A DNA stretch of 32,862 bases from Hyphomicrobiales bacterium (GCA_900465685.1 UEGR01000031.1:671-33532), one strand, 5' to 3'; positions 12,704-21,062 are shown, counted from the stretch's first letter. Numbers and translations are program-made. Notes: generated by a model from the letters alone, not told the origin.

Positions 12704-12721
12704 TGCAAATTCATGATTGCA
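12704..12721. promoter_or_regulatory. Inverted repeat in the mmsA/LysR divergent region, candidate LysR box
   Basis: TGCAA (12704-12708) and TTGCA (12717-12721) are inverted with an 8-base spacer, and fit the T-N11-A pattern of LysR-type binding sites. The site is 68 bases upstream of mmsA and about 105 upstream of the LysR gene. Confidence 0.45.
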
Positions 12722-12766
12722 AGGCGCTGAAAAGCGTATCCGTTGTGCATTTTTCATAGTACGAAA

Positions 12767-12809
12767 CATGATCCCGAAAAGTGTGAAACGGTTTTCGGAC
12801 AAGATCATG
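12767..12809 (-). repeat. 43-bp palindromic repeat, copy A2 (variant outer stem)
   Basis: This has the same core as A1 in reverse orientation. The outer arms, however, are CATGATC and GATCATG instead of GCACATC and GATGTGC, so pairing is kept although the sequence differs. It lies within the divergent mmsA/LysR region, ending 17 bases before the LysR start codon. Confidence 0.85.
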
Positions 12810-12826
12810 ATCAAGCGAAGTACATT

Positions 12827-13708
12827 ATGAACTGGGACGATATTCGCATATTCCTCGCGGTCGCGCGCTCAGGCCAGATTCTGGGTGCGGCCAAGCGGCT
12901 TGGCTTGAACCACACCACCGTGGCGCGGCGGCTGACGGCGCTTGAAACCGCGCTTTCCACCACGCTTCTGACACGCCGCACCAACGGCTCGACACTAACG
13001 CAGGCGGGTGAGGAATTTCTGCTTGCCGCCGAGCGCATGGAAGCGGAAATGTTGTCCGCCCGCGCGCAGGTTGGCAATGCGGATGTCGCGGTTTCAGGCA
13101 CGGTGCGCATAGGCGCGCCAGACGGTTTCGGCGTCACCTTTCTAGCGCCGCGCCTCGCCCGGCTGACACAGCAATATCCAGACCTCACCATCCAGCTGGT
13201 ACCCGTACCGCGCTCCTTTTCGCTGTCCCGGCGGGAGGCCGATATCGCCATCACCGTCGAACGTCCGGATCAGGGGCGGCTCATTGCGCGCAGGCTGGTC
13301 GATTATACGCTCGGCCTCTATGCCCATCGCAGCTATCTGGAAGCCAACGGCACGCCCGAAAATTCAGACGACCTCAATCACCATCGCCTGATCGGCTATG
13401 TGGAAGATCTGGTTATCAACCCGTCGCTCGCCTATGCGCCGGAAATCAGCCGCGACTGGAAACCGGCATTCGAGGTGTCGAGCGCCTTGGGACAGGTGGA
13501 AGCGGTGCGCGCAGGTGCAGGCATCGGCATTCTGCATTCGTTCATCGCCCGCGCAGACCCCGATCTCGTGCCGGTTCTGCCCGATCGGGTGATCCGGCGC
13601 GCCTATTGGCTCGCCTATCATGAATCCGCCCGCACATTGCGACGCGTGACAGCCGTATCGGCTCTCATCTCCGAACTGGTGGAAGGCGAAAAATCGCTGT
13701 TCAGTTGA
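12827..13708 (+). CDS. LysR-family transcriptional regulator, likely regulator of mmsA
   Basis: This encodes a 293-residue LysR-type regulator. A winged helix-turn-helix domain covers residues 1-60 (MNWDDIRIFLAVARSG, then GLNHTTVARRLTALE). The remainder is the periplasmic-binding-fold effector domain. ATG 12827 is used because the HTH begins right there. The open frame continues upstream only by reading through repeat A2, and the extra peptide is not family-like. The ribosome binding site is weak. Its divergence from mmsA, with an inverted repeat between them, suggests control of mmsA. The inducer is unknown; methylmalonate semialdehyde or valine metabolites are guesses. Confidence 0.88.
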   Translation: MNWDDIRIFLAVARSGQILGAAKRLGLNHTTVARRLTALETALSTTLLTRRTNGSTLTQAGEEFLLAAERMEAEMLSARAQVGNADVAVSGTVRIGAPDGFGVTFLAPRLARLTQQYPDLTIQLVPVPRSFSLSRREADIAITVERPDQGRLIARRLVDYTLGLYAHRSYLEANGTPENSDDLNHHRLIGYVEDLVINPSLAYAPEISRDWKPAFEVSSALGQVEAVRAGAGIGILHSFIARADPDLVPVLPDRVIRRAYWLAYHESARTLRRVTAVSALISELVEGEKSLFS

Positions 13709-13720
13709 GAGCAGGCTTGC

Positions 13721-14365
13721 TCAATTAAGCCGCATATAGGCGATCATAACGCCGACAATCATCGCAGCTGGAACGAACAATGCGTCAAGGCCGATGAACG
13801 CATGGCCGAGGCCACCGGCAACAGCGCCGAGCATCAAGGCCAGCCAGACGGAAACATGTTGCAACCAGCGCCACTTTGGCGTTTCGCCGCGCAGCGAACA
13901 GGCAAGATCCGCCGCCGCATTGAAAAGCGTTCCGGTCACATAGGTTACGCCGAGACGCGCCGCGCCTATGGGCTGTACGGCAGCATTCTGCGCACCCATC
14001 GCGGCGGCGAGCAGCAGCACCGGCTGGATGAACATTGAGCCCTCGCGCCGTAGCACGCCCACTGCCAGCAAGATCACCACGACGCTGGCCATTACATAGA
14101 GACTACCCCAGCGCCCATAGGCGCGCACGGTCAGCGTGCCGAAAAACGCGCCAAGGAAGAACAGTATGATGAGGATCGCGGGAAACCAGACCAGCACGGA
14201 GCCTTGAACGCCGGGTTGCCCCGCAAGTGCGACGCCGAGCTGCGTGGTATTGCCGCTCATGAAGGAAGCGAAGAAACCGCCCAGTTGCAGAAAGGCTATC
14301 GCATCAACGAAACCAGCCGATGCGGTAAGAACCAGACCGAGCGACAGTTTGGAATTCGGTGTCAT
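13721..14365 (-). CDS. DUF1275 (YoaK-type) membrane protein
   Basis: This 214-residue integral membrane protein has about six hydrophobic segments. The N-terminal signature GFVDAIAFLQLGGFFASFMSGN (split over residues 18-39) and the following NTTQLG are typical of the DUF1275/YoaK family. The function is unknown; the family has been considered transporter-like. ATG 14363-14365 starts the family N-terminus, with a weak ribosome binding site. The stop lies 12 bases from the convergent LysR stop, with no terminator in between. Confidence 0.82.
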   Translation of the reverse strand: MTPNSKLSLGLVLTASAGFVDAIAFLQLGGFFASFMSGNTTQLGVALAGQPGVQGSVLVWFPAILIILFFLGAFFGTLTVRAYGRWGSLYVMASVVVILLAVGVLRREGSMFIQPVLLLAAAMGAQNAAVQPIGAARLGVTYVTGTLFNAAADLACSLRGETPKWRWLQHVSVWLALMLGAVAGGLGHAFIGLDALFVPAAMIVGVMIAYMRLN

Positions 14366-14390
14366 TTCACTGGACTTCGGGAAAGGAAAC

Positions 14391-14415
14391 GACCCGGCTT
14401 CGACAAAGCCGGGTC
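14391..14415 (-). terminator. Terminator-like hairpin downstream of the GlsB/YeaQ gene
   Basis: A 10-bp stem GACCCGGCTT (14391-14400) pairs with 14406-14415 around a 5-base loop. The T-rich tail on the minus strand is interrupted. It lies between the GlsB-type gene and the DUF1275 gene and probably separates their transcripts. Confidence 0.7.
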
Positions 14416-14437
14416 TTGCAAGAAATGGAACTGATCC

Positions 14438-14692
14438 TCAGACGCGTTTGACGATGCGCAGAATGATCAGAAGTATTGCCGCGCCGATGAATGCATTGAT
14501 GATCGAGGCAATGATACCGCCGCCGACGGAAAAGCCGAGGCGCGGTAAAAGCCAGCCTGCAAAAAACGCGCCGATCACACCGACAATGATATTGCCGATC
14601 ATGCCGAAACCGCCGCCCTGCACGACCTTGCCGGCCAGCCAGCCAGCGACGAGACCGACAAAAAGAAATACGATTAGACTTCCAACATCCAT
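14438..14692 (-). CDS. GlsB/YeaQ/YmgE-family stress-response membrane protein
   Basis: This small 84-residue protein has three hydrophobic segments (about 5-20, 29-49 and 57-76) and the glycine-rich family pattern GLVAGWLAGKVVQGGGFG followed by NIIVGVIGAFFAGWLL. Members are called transglycosylase-associated proteins, but an enzymatic role is not shown; they are often stress-induced. ATG 14690-14692 has a good GGAGGGAG site 8 bases upstream. Repeat A3 lies just upstream of that site. Confidence 0.9.
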   Translation of the reverse strand: MDVGSLIVFLFVGLVAGWLAGKVVQGGGFGMIGNIIVGVIGAFFAGWLLPRLGFSVGGGIIASIINAFIGAAILLIILRIVKRV

Positions 14693-14711
14693 GCGCTTTT
14701 CTCCCTCCAGA

Positions 14712-14754
14712 GCACATCCCGAAAAGTGTGAAACGGTTTTCGGGCGAGATGTGC
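14712..14754 (-). repeat. 43-bp palindromic repeat, copy A3
   Basis: Outer arms GCACATC and GATGTGC, with the same core as copy A1 in reverse orientation. It stands immediately upstream of the GlsB/YeaQ gene, between it and rppH. Confidence 0.85.
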
Positions 14755-14848
14755 GTCAAAACAAACGGTTAGAGCGCCGTCACCCGGCGCATCTGGAGTG
14801 AGTTGACAATATGTTGGTCGAGCACACAAGAGGGGTGCGAAAATTTGA

Positions 14849-14886
14849 GCACATCCTGAAACAGCCTCGCATTTTTCAGGATGTGC
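14849..14886. repeat. Degenerate palindromic repeat (A-like) downstream of rppH
   Basis: GCACATCCTGAA (14849-14860) is complementary to TTCAGGATGTGC (14875-14886). The outer arm matches family A, while the core differs and the unit is 38 bp. On the minus strand it is the first structure after the rppH stop and could serve as its terminator. Confidence 0.65.
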
Positions 14887-14893
14887 CTGAAAA

Positions 14894-15418
14894 TTACGGC
14901 GCCAGATGCCGGAATGCGGCGACGACTTCCTCGTAGACCTTGCGCTTGAATGGCACGATCAGTTCCGGCAGCTGCTGCATCGGCTTCCAGTCCCAGCTGT
15001 CGAATTCAGCCGTGTGCCCACCGGGCGGCGGATTGATCGCGATCTCGCTTTCATCGCCCTCGAACCGATAGGCAAACCATTTCTGCGTCTGGCCGCGATA
15101 TTTGCCCTTGAGGGCCTGCCCCACCAGATGCGGTGGCAGATCATAATTGATCCAGTCCGGCGCTTCGGCAAGCAGCGAGACCGACTTCATGCCGGTTTCT
15201 TCATAAAGCTCACGCAATGCGGCTTCGACCGGGTCTTCGCCCTTGTCGATACCGCCCTGCGGCATCTGCCAGAGTTGCGTTGCGCCATCCATCTCATCGC
15301 CCGGAATGACGATGCGATGTCCAGCCCAGACCAGACCGGCCTTGTTCAGCACCATCAGCCCGACACAGGGGCGGTAGGGCAAGCTTTCAGGATCGACGGG
15401 GCCTTTGTGCTTCGACAT
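14894..15418 (-). CDS. rppH: RNA pyrophosphohydrolase (Nudix)
   Basis: This 174-residue Nudix hydrolase is expected to remove pyrophosphate from the 5' end of RNAs and so start mRNA decay. The Nudix box GX5EX7REUXEEXGU is complete at residues 55-76. Features of the RppH/IalA branch are [11 protein letters not shown] near the start, [10 protein letters not shown] before the box and QKWFAYRF after it. ATG 15416-15418 is chosen because GGAGA (15424-15428) lies 5 bases upstream and the family N-terminus MSKHKGP starts here. In-frame ATGs further up would run into the family B repeat. It is the last gene of the minus-strand run. Confidence 0.92.
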   Translation of the reverse strand: MSKHKGPVDPESLPYRPCVGLMVLNKAGLVWAGHRIVIPGDEMDGATQLWQMPQGGIDKGEDPVEAALRELYEETGMKSVSLLAEAPDWINYDLPPHLVGQALKGKYRGQTQKWFAYRFEGDESEIAINPPPGGHTAEFDSWDWKPMQQLPELIVPFKRKVYEEVVAAFRHLAP

Positions 15419-15440
15419 GACATTCTCCATGATATGCAGC

Positions 15441-15489
15441 ATTTCCAGCAAAAGTGCGTAGCGGTTTTGCGTAGGATAATGCGTAAAAA
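15441..15489 (+). repeat. 49-bp dispersed repeat, copy 2 (family B)
   Basis: Identical to bases 1-49. It fills most of the 74-base gap between the YibQ-like gene (stop at 15493) and the rppH start at 15418. Confidence 0.9.
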
Positions 15490-15492
15490 CAA

Positions 15493-16713
15493 CTAGTGTC
15501 GTTCCGGGTCGCGGACCAGCGCCGAAACGGGAACGATTTCGATGCCGCGCTTCTTGACCTCATTCGCCCAATCCCGCACTGCATCGACGGTCACGCCGAA
15601 GGCGGAGCCGGTGCCAATCGCACTGCCATTGGCGCGCGCAATGCGTTCCAGCTCATTGAGACGGTCGAGCACAGCCGAACGGTCCTGCGACGCATCGATC
15701 AGCACATCGGCTGCCGCATAGGGCACAGCATCCTTTTGCGCGATCTGATCGGCCTGACTGCGCGCCGAAGTGCCATCATCCAGATAATAAAGCCCGCGTC
15801 TGCCGATCTCGCCCAGCACCGGCGCGAAGGCATCCGCCTCGCCGGTAAAGCGTGCACCCATATAATTCATCACACCGGCATAGTTGGTCATGCGCGACAA
15901 TGCCCACAAAAGCGACGTCTGGTTCTTGGCGGCTCCGTCATCCACCGTCAATGTGTTGCGTCCCGGATTGATGCGCGGATAGTCGAATGGCTCCATCGGC
16001 AATTGCAACAGAAGCTCGTGGCCGTTCTGACGCGCCGCCTGCATCCAGCGTTGCAGGCTGTTACCCTGCGGCGCGAAGGCCAGCGTCACTTCTGATGGCA
16101 GCTTCTCTACAGCTTCCATGCTACCGGTCTGTGACAGGCCAAGCCCGCCAATGACCAGCGCGATCCTTGCGCCCCGCGCGCCCGACCAGCCGACGGCATA
16201 GGCATCCATCGGCCGCAAGCCATCCGCACCGCGCACTGGCAATGGTCCGGTCGCGCTTTGCTCGACCAGTTCCTGTTCCGGCAAATGCGCAACACGCGGA
16301 TCCTGCCCCGTCTTGTGCTGGTTCTGCACGACGACGACATTGCCATCCGCTGAACCGGCGGTGACATTTGGCATATCAGGCGTGACCTTGATGATTGCCG
16401 GGCCGGTTTGCTGCCCCCCGGTTCCGCGCAGCGCGGTGCCTGGCGCGGGTGTGTTACCGGTCGCAGTCGATGCCTGCTGCCCAGTTTTGACCGCGGCGTC
16501 GGGCGGCGTTTGCGCCTCGGCAATTGCCGCCTTTTCAGGCTTGCGAAAAGCATCGCGGTTGGTCTGCCAGACGGTGAACATCATACCGCCTGCGACACCC
16601 AGCACGACTGCCGCGCCCAAGCCTAGCAAAGACCAACGAAAAGCGCGGGAGCGTTCGCCCCCGCGCTTTCGCGGTTTCTTATCCAGTCCTAACGGGCTGT
16701 TCAGATCCAGCAT
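15493..16713 (-). CDS. YibQ-like divergent polysaccharide deacetylase family protein
   Basis: This 406-residue protein has one N-terminal transmembrane segment (about 27-50) that anchors it in the inner membrane. A long low-complexity Thr/Ala/Pro/Gly linker follows to about residue 165. From about 180 to the end there is a divergent polysaccharide deacetylase domain ([14 protein letters not shown], then [15 protein letters not shown] and [13 protein letters not shown]). The linker suggests a periplasmic domain held away from the membrane. It follows ctpA after 7 bases. In E. coli, yibQ sits next to envC, which fits the EnvC-like gene two positions upstream. The biochemical role is not established. 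Confidence 0.85.
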   Translation of the reverse strand: MLDLNSPLGLDKKPRKRGGERSRAFRWSLLGLGAAVVLGVAGGMMFTVWQTNRDAFRKPEKAAIAEAQTPPDAAVKTGQQASTATGNTPAPGTALRGTGGQQTGPAIIKVTPDMPNVTAGSADGNVVVVQNQHKTGQDPRVAHLPEQELVEQSATGPLPVRGADGLRPMDAYAVGWSGARGARIALVIGGLGLSQTGSMEAVEKLPSEVTLAFAPQGNSLQRWMQAARQNGHELLLQLPMEPFDYPRINPGRNTLTVDDGAAKNQTSLLWALSRMTNYAGVMNYMGARFTGEADAFAPVLGEIGRRGLYYLDDGTSARSQADQIAQKDAVPYAAADVLIDASQDRSAVLDRLNELERIARANGSAIGTGSAFGVTVDAVRDWANEVKKRGIEIVPVSALVRDPERH

Positions 16714-16720
16714 GGAATGA

Positions 16721-18049
16721 TCAGTTCAACACGCCCTTCTTCGGATCCGGCGGGAATGCGGCATTCGCCACTTCACCACGCAGGAGCTTCAGAGCTTCAT
16801 TGAGCTGGATATCGTCCTTCGGCTCCGCTGGCACATAGGCCGACGAGCCGGAGCCATTGTCATCTTCGGCATTGCCTTTGATATGGCCCTTGAGTTCGGA
16901 TTCGCCGCGAACGACGTCCTCACCCTTCAGTTCCGGCGGCAGCGGCTGCTCAACCTTGATATCTGGCGTGATGCCCTTGCCCTGGATCGACTTGCCCGAC
17001 GGCGTGTAATAAAGCGCCGTGGTCAGACGCAGCGATCCGTTTTCGCCCAACGGAATGATCGTCTGCACAGAACCCTTGCCGAAGGACTGCGTGCCGAGCA
17101 CCGTCGCACGGCGATGATCCTGAAGCGCGCCTGCAACGATTTCCGAAGCACTGGCCGAACCGCCATTGATGAGCACGATCACCGGCTTGCCGTCAGTCAG
17201 ATCGCCCTTGCGGGCATCGAAGCGGGTCACATCCTGCGGATCGCGGCCACGAGTCGAAACCACTTCGCCCTTGTCGAGGAAGGCATCGGAGACAGCGACG
17301 GCCTGATCGAGCAGACCACCCGGATTGAGGCGCAGATCGAGCACGAAGCCCTTGAGCTTGTCGCCCGGGATCTTGCTCTGAATATCCTTGATCGCCTTGC
17401 CGAGATCGTCAGCCGTCTGTTCGGTGAACGAAATCACGCGCACATAACCGACATCGTTTTCAACGCGGTAACGAACGGCCTTCACCTTGATGACGGCACG
17501 CGCAATCTTGAGCGTGATCGGCTTGTCGACGCCCTGACGCATCAGCGTCAGCTCAATCGAGGAACCGATTTCGCCGCGCATCTTGTCGACCGCATCGTTA
17601 AGGCTGAGTCCGCGCACTTCCTGACCATCGATTTTGGTGATCAGGTCACCTGCGAGAACACCGGCCTTCGAGGCAGGCGTATCATCGATCGGCGCAATCA
17701 CCTTCACAAGGTCATTGTCCATAGTGACTTCAATGCCGAGACCGCCGAATTCACCCTTGGTCTGCACGCGCATATCCTGCGCGGCTTCCGGATTGAGATA
17801 AGACGAATGCGGATCAAGCGAGGTCAGCATGCCGTTGATGGCGCTTTCCGTCAGCTTCTTGTCATCCGGAGGCGTCACATATTGCGCGCGCACACGTTCG
17901 AAAATATCGCCGAAAAGCGCCAGGTCCTTATAGACGTCAGCATCCTTGGCGGCTGCGAAAGCCGTCGAAGCTGGAGCGCCTTGCACCATCACCATGGCAG
18001 ATGCCCCCATCAGGGCTCCGGCGAACAGCAGCGACAGTTTACGTATCAT
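16721..18049 (-). CDS. ctpA: Carboxy-terminal processing protease (S41)
   Basis: This 442-residue exported serine protease begins with a signal peptide (residues 1-33, ending near AFAAA). A PDZ domain covers about 95-180 (GGLGIEVTM to VLAGDLITKIDG) and the S41 catalytic domain about 190-370. The catalytic dyad is the Ser in the SASASE cluster (298-302) and Lys325 in FGKGSVQT. A charged C-terminal tail follows. ATG 18047-18049 has GGAAGGA upstream. The start overlaps the end of the EnvC-like gene by 11 bases, so translation is likely coupled. Such proteases trim periplasmic or peptidoglycan-related proteins; the substrate here is unknown. Confidence 0.93.
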   Translation of the reverse strand: MIRKLSLLFAGALMGASAMVMVQGAPASTAFAAAKDADVYKDLALFGDIFERVRAQYVTPPDDKKLTESAINGMLTSLDPHSSYLNPEAAQDMRVQTKGEFGGLGIEVTMDNDLVKVIAPIDDTPASKAGVLAGDLITKIDGQEVRGLSLNDAVDKMRGEIGSSIELTLMRQGVDKPITLKIARAVIKVKAVRYRVENDVGYVRVISFTEQTADDLGKAIKDIQSKIPGDKLKGFVLDLRLNPGGLLDQAVAVSDAFLDKGEVVSTRGRDPQDVTRFDARKGDLTDGKPVIVLINGGSASASEIVAGALQDHRRATVLGTQSFGKGSVQTIIPLGENGSLRLTTALYYTPSGKSIQGKGITPDIKVEQPLPPELKGEDVVRGESELKGHIKGNAEDDNGSGSSAYVPAEPKDDIQLNEALKLLRGEVANAAFPPDPKKGVLN

Positions 18050-19385
18050 TTTGTGTCCTTCCAGAAAGCCGTTCGGTCCACCATGGGGCCGGATCGACGG
18101 GTTTTCCATCTTTTCGAAACTCAATGTAAAGCAACGGCGCACCATTGCCCACCTCTATCGGCGCAACACTCGCGAGAAGTTTATCTCCCATCGCCCCGAC
18201 CGGTTCACCTGCCAGTACAAACTGGCCCTGCGCCACGTCGATTCGCCCCATGCCTGCCATCACAATATGATATCCATTGCCCGCATCGAGGATCAAGAGT
18301 TGCCCGTAAGATCTAAACGGTCCCGCATAAAGCACAACGCCATCGGAAGGTGACGTAATCGTGGCAGACGGCAAGGTTTCCAGCACCTGGCCCATCATGG
18401 CGCCGCCAGCACCATCCTTGTCGCCGAAGCGGCGCGACGTCTTGCCCGCTGCCGGTAAAACCAGCTTTCCCTGCAGGGAGGCGAAATTTGTCTGCGCGCG
18501 CAGATGATTGTCATCCGGCGTCGCCTCGCCCGCACGTTCGCGGGCCGATGCCAGACGATCGGCCTCGGCCTTACGCGCCGCATCGGCGGCATCGCGTACA
18601 CCGGCCATCTGCTTGTCGAGCCCGTCAATCAGGTCCTTGAGGCTACCTGCCTTGGCCGCGAGTTCTTCAGAGCGCTTGCGCTGCGCTTCCATTTCCTGTT
18701 CCGACTGGGCCTGCAGCTTCTTCTTTTCATCGAGCAAAAGTGACTGACGCTTCTGTTCTTCAGCTTGCGTGGTGCGGGTCTGTTGCAGCTTCTCGCGTTC
18801 CTGCGAGATAGACGCAGTCACTGTCTGCATATCTTTCAAATCGCCCGTCAGCTCTTCCACCTGTTCGCGCATTTCCGGCACCACTGCACCAAGCAGCACG
18901 GCACTGCGCACTGAGGCAAGAGCATCGTCGGGGCGAACCAGAATAGCAGGCGGCGGGTTGAGCCCCATGCGCTGCAACGCAGCCAGCACTTCGGCCAGAA
19001 CCCCGCGCCGCGCCCGCAGCGATGTGCGAATGCCAGCTTCCTGCTCATGCAGGGAGACCAGCTTTTCGGCAATATCGGCGATGTCCTGCTGCAATTTCTT
19101 GTCGGTCTTGGCTGACTGGATCAGGGCTGCCGTAATCGTGTCCTGGTCCTTCTTGAGGCTAGCAACCTCGCTTTCGAGCTGCTTGAGCTTGTCTCCCGTG
19201 ACGGTCATCTCACCGGTCAGCTTCTCATATTCGCCAGCCGCCTGATCGCGTTGCTGCTGCAAGGCATCCTGCGCCAAGCCGAGCTGCGGCGAGGCCACCG
19301 CGCCCAAAAAGGCGCAGGTCGCAAAAAAGCCCGCCCGCGCTAGAGCGAGCAGCCGGGGCTTGCTGAAAAGACGTACAGGATTCAT
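18039..19385 (-). CDS. EnvC-like murein hydrolase activator with degenerate LytM domain
   Basis: This 448-residue exported protein has a signal peptide (about 1-38), long coiled coils at about 40-130 and 185-290, and a C-terminal LytM/M23 domain (about 335-445). In active M23 peptidases the zinc ligands lie in HxxxD and HxH motifs. Here those positions read LDAGNGYHIVMAGM, so the HxH motif is lost. This resembles E. coli EnvC, which activates amidases and is not itself a peptidase. The family ending LLYIEFRKDGKPVDPAPWW is present. ATG 19383-19385 is chosen by the signal peptide; an upstream TTG is possible. Next to ctpA and the YibQ-like gene it suggests a septal peptidoglycan role. Confidence 0.87.
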   Translation of the reverse strand: MNPVRLFSKPRLLALARAGFFATCAFLGAVASPQLGLAQDALQQQRDQAAGEYEKLTGEMTVTGDKLKQLESEVASLKKDQDTITAALIQSAKTDKKLQQDIADIAEKLVSLHEQEAGIRTSLRARRGVLAEVLAALQRMGLNPPPAILVRPDDALASVRSAVLLGAVVPEMREQVEELTGDLKDMQTVTASISQEREKLQQTRTTQAEEQKRQSLLLDEKKKLQAQSEQEMEAQRKRSEELAAKAGSLKDLIDGLDKQMAGVRDAADAARKAEADRLASARERAGEATPDDNHLRAQTNFASLQGKLVLPAAGKTSRRFGDKDGAGGAMMGQVLETLPSATITSPSDGVVLYAGPFRSYGQLLILDAGNGYHIVMAGMGRIDVAQGQFVLAGEPVGAMGDKLLASVAPIEVGNGAPLLYIEFRKDGKPVDPAPWWTERLSGRTQNDT

Positions 19386-19537
19386 GCGTGTTCTATCAGG
19401 GCGAAACAAGGCTAAAATCAGGGCCAAAAATCAGGCTCCGATCAACCTATCCCGATACCGTTAACGAAACATCAACCATAAGTCCCGCGATCCCAAACAT
19501 TGGCTCGTCGAACTTTATCCAACCGGTACGGACCAGT

Positions 19538-19912
19538 TCAAGATGACGGAGCCGTCGGCTCCATTAACTCTATGCGGTTTCCAAATGGATCGGAAACGTA
19601 ACAGCGATTATAGCCCGCCAGAGGTTCATCTTGTGTCACCGCATATCCGGCATCGGTCAACGCCTGCACCAGCGCCTCCAACGCGCCGACAATAAAAGCC
19701 GGATGCGCCTTACGCGCCGGGATGAAATCAGGATCGACGCCCAAGTGAATTTTCAAAGCGCCGCTTTCAAACCAGCAGCCGCCTCTTGCGGCCAGATTCT
19801 GCGGCTCGGCGACTTCCGGTATGCCGAGAAGAACGCCATAAAAAGCACGCGCCTTGTCTTCCCCGCCTTTCGGCATGGCCAGTTGAACGTGATCGAGTTG
19901 CTTGATCCACAT
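19538..19912 (-). CDS. VOC-family (glyoxalase-like) protein
   Basis: This 124-residue protein has the vicinal oxygen chelate fold. Likely metal-site residues are His8 in LDHVQLAMP, His in LKIHLGV near 56, and Glu in GNRIELMEP near 115. The C-terminal DPFGNRIEL signature is clear. The substrate is unknown; small glyoxalase/bleomycin-resistance-like proteins of this size are often unassigned. A GGGAGA site precedes ATG 19910-19912. It lies between rlmH and the EnvC-like gene on the same strand and is functionally unrelated to either as far as can be seen. Confidence 0.85.
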   Translation of the reverse strand: MWIKQLDHVQLAMPKGGEDKARAFYGVLLGIPEVAEPQNLAARGGCWFESGALKIHLGVDPDFIPARKAHPAFIVGALEALVQALTDAGYAVTQDEPLAGYNRCYVSDPFGNRIELMEPTAPSS

Positions 19913-19946
19913 GGTCCCGTTCTCCCGCTTTCGCGAACGGCCCGGT

Positions 19947-20429
19947 TCATGATCTGTGATAAGGATGCCCCGCTAGAATGGTCGCAGCGCGATAGAGCTG
20001 TTCGGCAATCAGAATGCGGGCGATCTGGTGCGGCCAGGTCAGTTCTCCCAACGCAAGAACCAGATCAGCACGCGACCGCAACGCCGGATCGTGCCCATCC
20101 GGGCCACCGATGGCAACAATCAGCTGCCGTTTGCCGTCATCGCGCATGCGTCCGATGCGCTCGGCAAAGGCTTCGGAACCCAGCGCCTTGCCGCGCTCGT
20201 CGAGCAGAATAAGGGCCGCGCCATTGTCCAGCGCTTCATTGATGCGCTGCGCTTCTTCCGTCTTGCGCAATTCTGCCGTCTGGCCGCGACTTTCCGGGAT
20301 TTCGTTCACACCGGCGAATTCAAGCCCCAAAGGCGGACCCGCTTTGGAAAAACGGTCGAAATAGCGCTCGACCAGCTCCCGTTCGGGGCCGGCTTTCATC
20401 CGGCCCACGGCAAAAACACTCACACGCAT
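19947..20429 (-). CDS. rlmH: 23S rRNA (pseudouridine1915-N3)-methyltransferase
   Basis: This 160-residue SPOUT-fold methyltransferase modifies pseudouridine 1915 in helix 69 of 23S rRNA, on the assembled 70S ribosome. The SAM-binding loop GGPDGH is at residues 108-113, and the C-terminal LGELTWPHQIARILIAEQLYRA motif follows (split here only as a family mark). Length fits E. coli RlmH (155). ATG 20427-20429 is preceded by a GAGGG site. The usual neighbour rsfS lies upstream, separated here by 152 bases that hold repeat A4. Confidence 0.95.
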   Translation of the reverse strand: MRVSVFAVGRMKAGPERELVERYFDRFSKAGPPLGLEFAGVNEIPESRGQTAELRKTEEAQRINEALDNGAALILLDERGKALGSEAFAERIGRMRDDGKRQLIVAIGGPDGHDPALRSRADLVLALGELTWPHQIARILIAEQLYRAATILAGHPYHRS

Positions 20430-20507
20430 CACGCCCTCAATATGGCAGGGGTCCAAAGCGCTTCCGACCTGATTGCGTCGGATCAACGCTCCAAACGTTT
20501 ACTTTAC

Positions 20508-20550
20508 GCACATCCTATCCGAAAACCGTTTCACACTTTTCGGGATGTGC
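20508..20550 (+). repeat. 43-bp palindromic repeat, copy A4
   Basis: Outer arms GCACATC and GATGTGC; nearly identical to copy A1 and in the same orientation. It lies between rsfS and rlmH, so it would be transcribed within the operon if the two are joined. Confidence 0.85.
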
Positions 20551-20581
20551 GCAACGCCTGCCAGACCTTAGCGGCGACGGA

Positions 20582-20953
20582 TCAATGGACGGTTTCCAAC
20601 GCTCGTTCGTCGTCGAAATCGTCATCGAGCCATATCTTCTCGATATTGTAGAAGTCACGGACTTCCGGACGGAAGATGTGCACGATGATATCGCCCGTGT
20701 CGATCAGGACCCAATCGCCACTGTCTAGCCCCTCGACCCGCACATTCTTGCAGCCCGCTTCATTGAGCGCCTGCAAAAGATGGTCGGCCACAGCCGTCAC
20801 ATGACGGTGCGAACGGCCCGACGCGACGATCATATAATCGCCGATCGTTGATCTTCCGCGAATGTCGATGGGGATGATGGATTCTGCCTTGGAGTTTTCG
20901 AGACTGGCCAAGGCCGCGTCGAAGGTCTGGGACACGAGATCGGTCTCGTTCAT
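20582..20953 (-). CDS. rsfS: Ribosome silencing factor
   Basis: This 123-residue protein of the RsfS/Iojap/DUF143 family binds L14 and blocks joining of ribosomal subunits. Family marks are AESIIPIDIRGRSTIGDYMIVASG (within residues 18-42), RHVTAVADHL and DSGDWVLIDTGDIIVHIF near 80-98, then RDFYNIEKIWLD. ATG 20951-20953 has no ribosome binding site, because the bases before it are CAGG. The frame stays open for 21 more codons, and a CTG at 21002-21004 has AAGG 7 bases upstream. The true start could therefore be CTG, giving 140 residues. nadD lies upstream. Confidence 0.92.
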   Translation of the reverse strand: MNETDLVSQTFDAALASLENSKAESIIPIDIRGRSTIGDYMIVASGRSHRHVTAVADHLLQALNEAGCKNVRVEGLDSGDWVLIDTGDIIVHIFRPEVRDFYNIEKIWLDDDFDDERALETVH

Positions 20954-21062
20954 CCTGACCAGTGAAGGCGCGTGGAGAGCCTTCTTCTCAAGTGCTGTTC
21001 TCAGTGTATTGCCTTTCTAACAAGAACAACCCGATACGGCAGTAAAAGCACCGTACAAACCT

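Noticed and set aside
12743..12826. N-terminal extension of the LysR protein by 28 codons
   Set aside because: The added codons are the translation of repeat A2, while the family helix-turn-helix starts at ATG 12827.
16883..18316. 477-codon plus-strand open frame opposite ctpA
   Set aside because: Antisense shadow; ctpA has a signal peptide, PDZ and catalytic motifs on the other strand.
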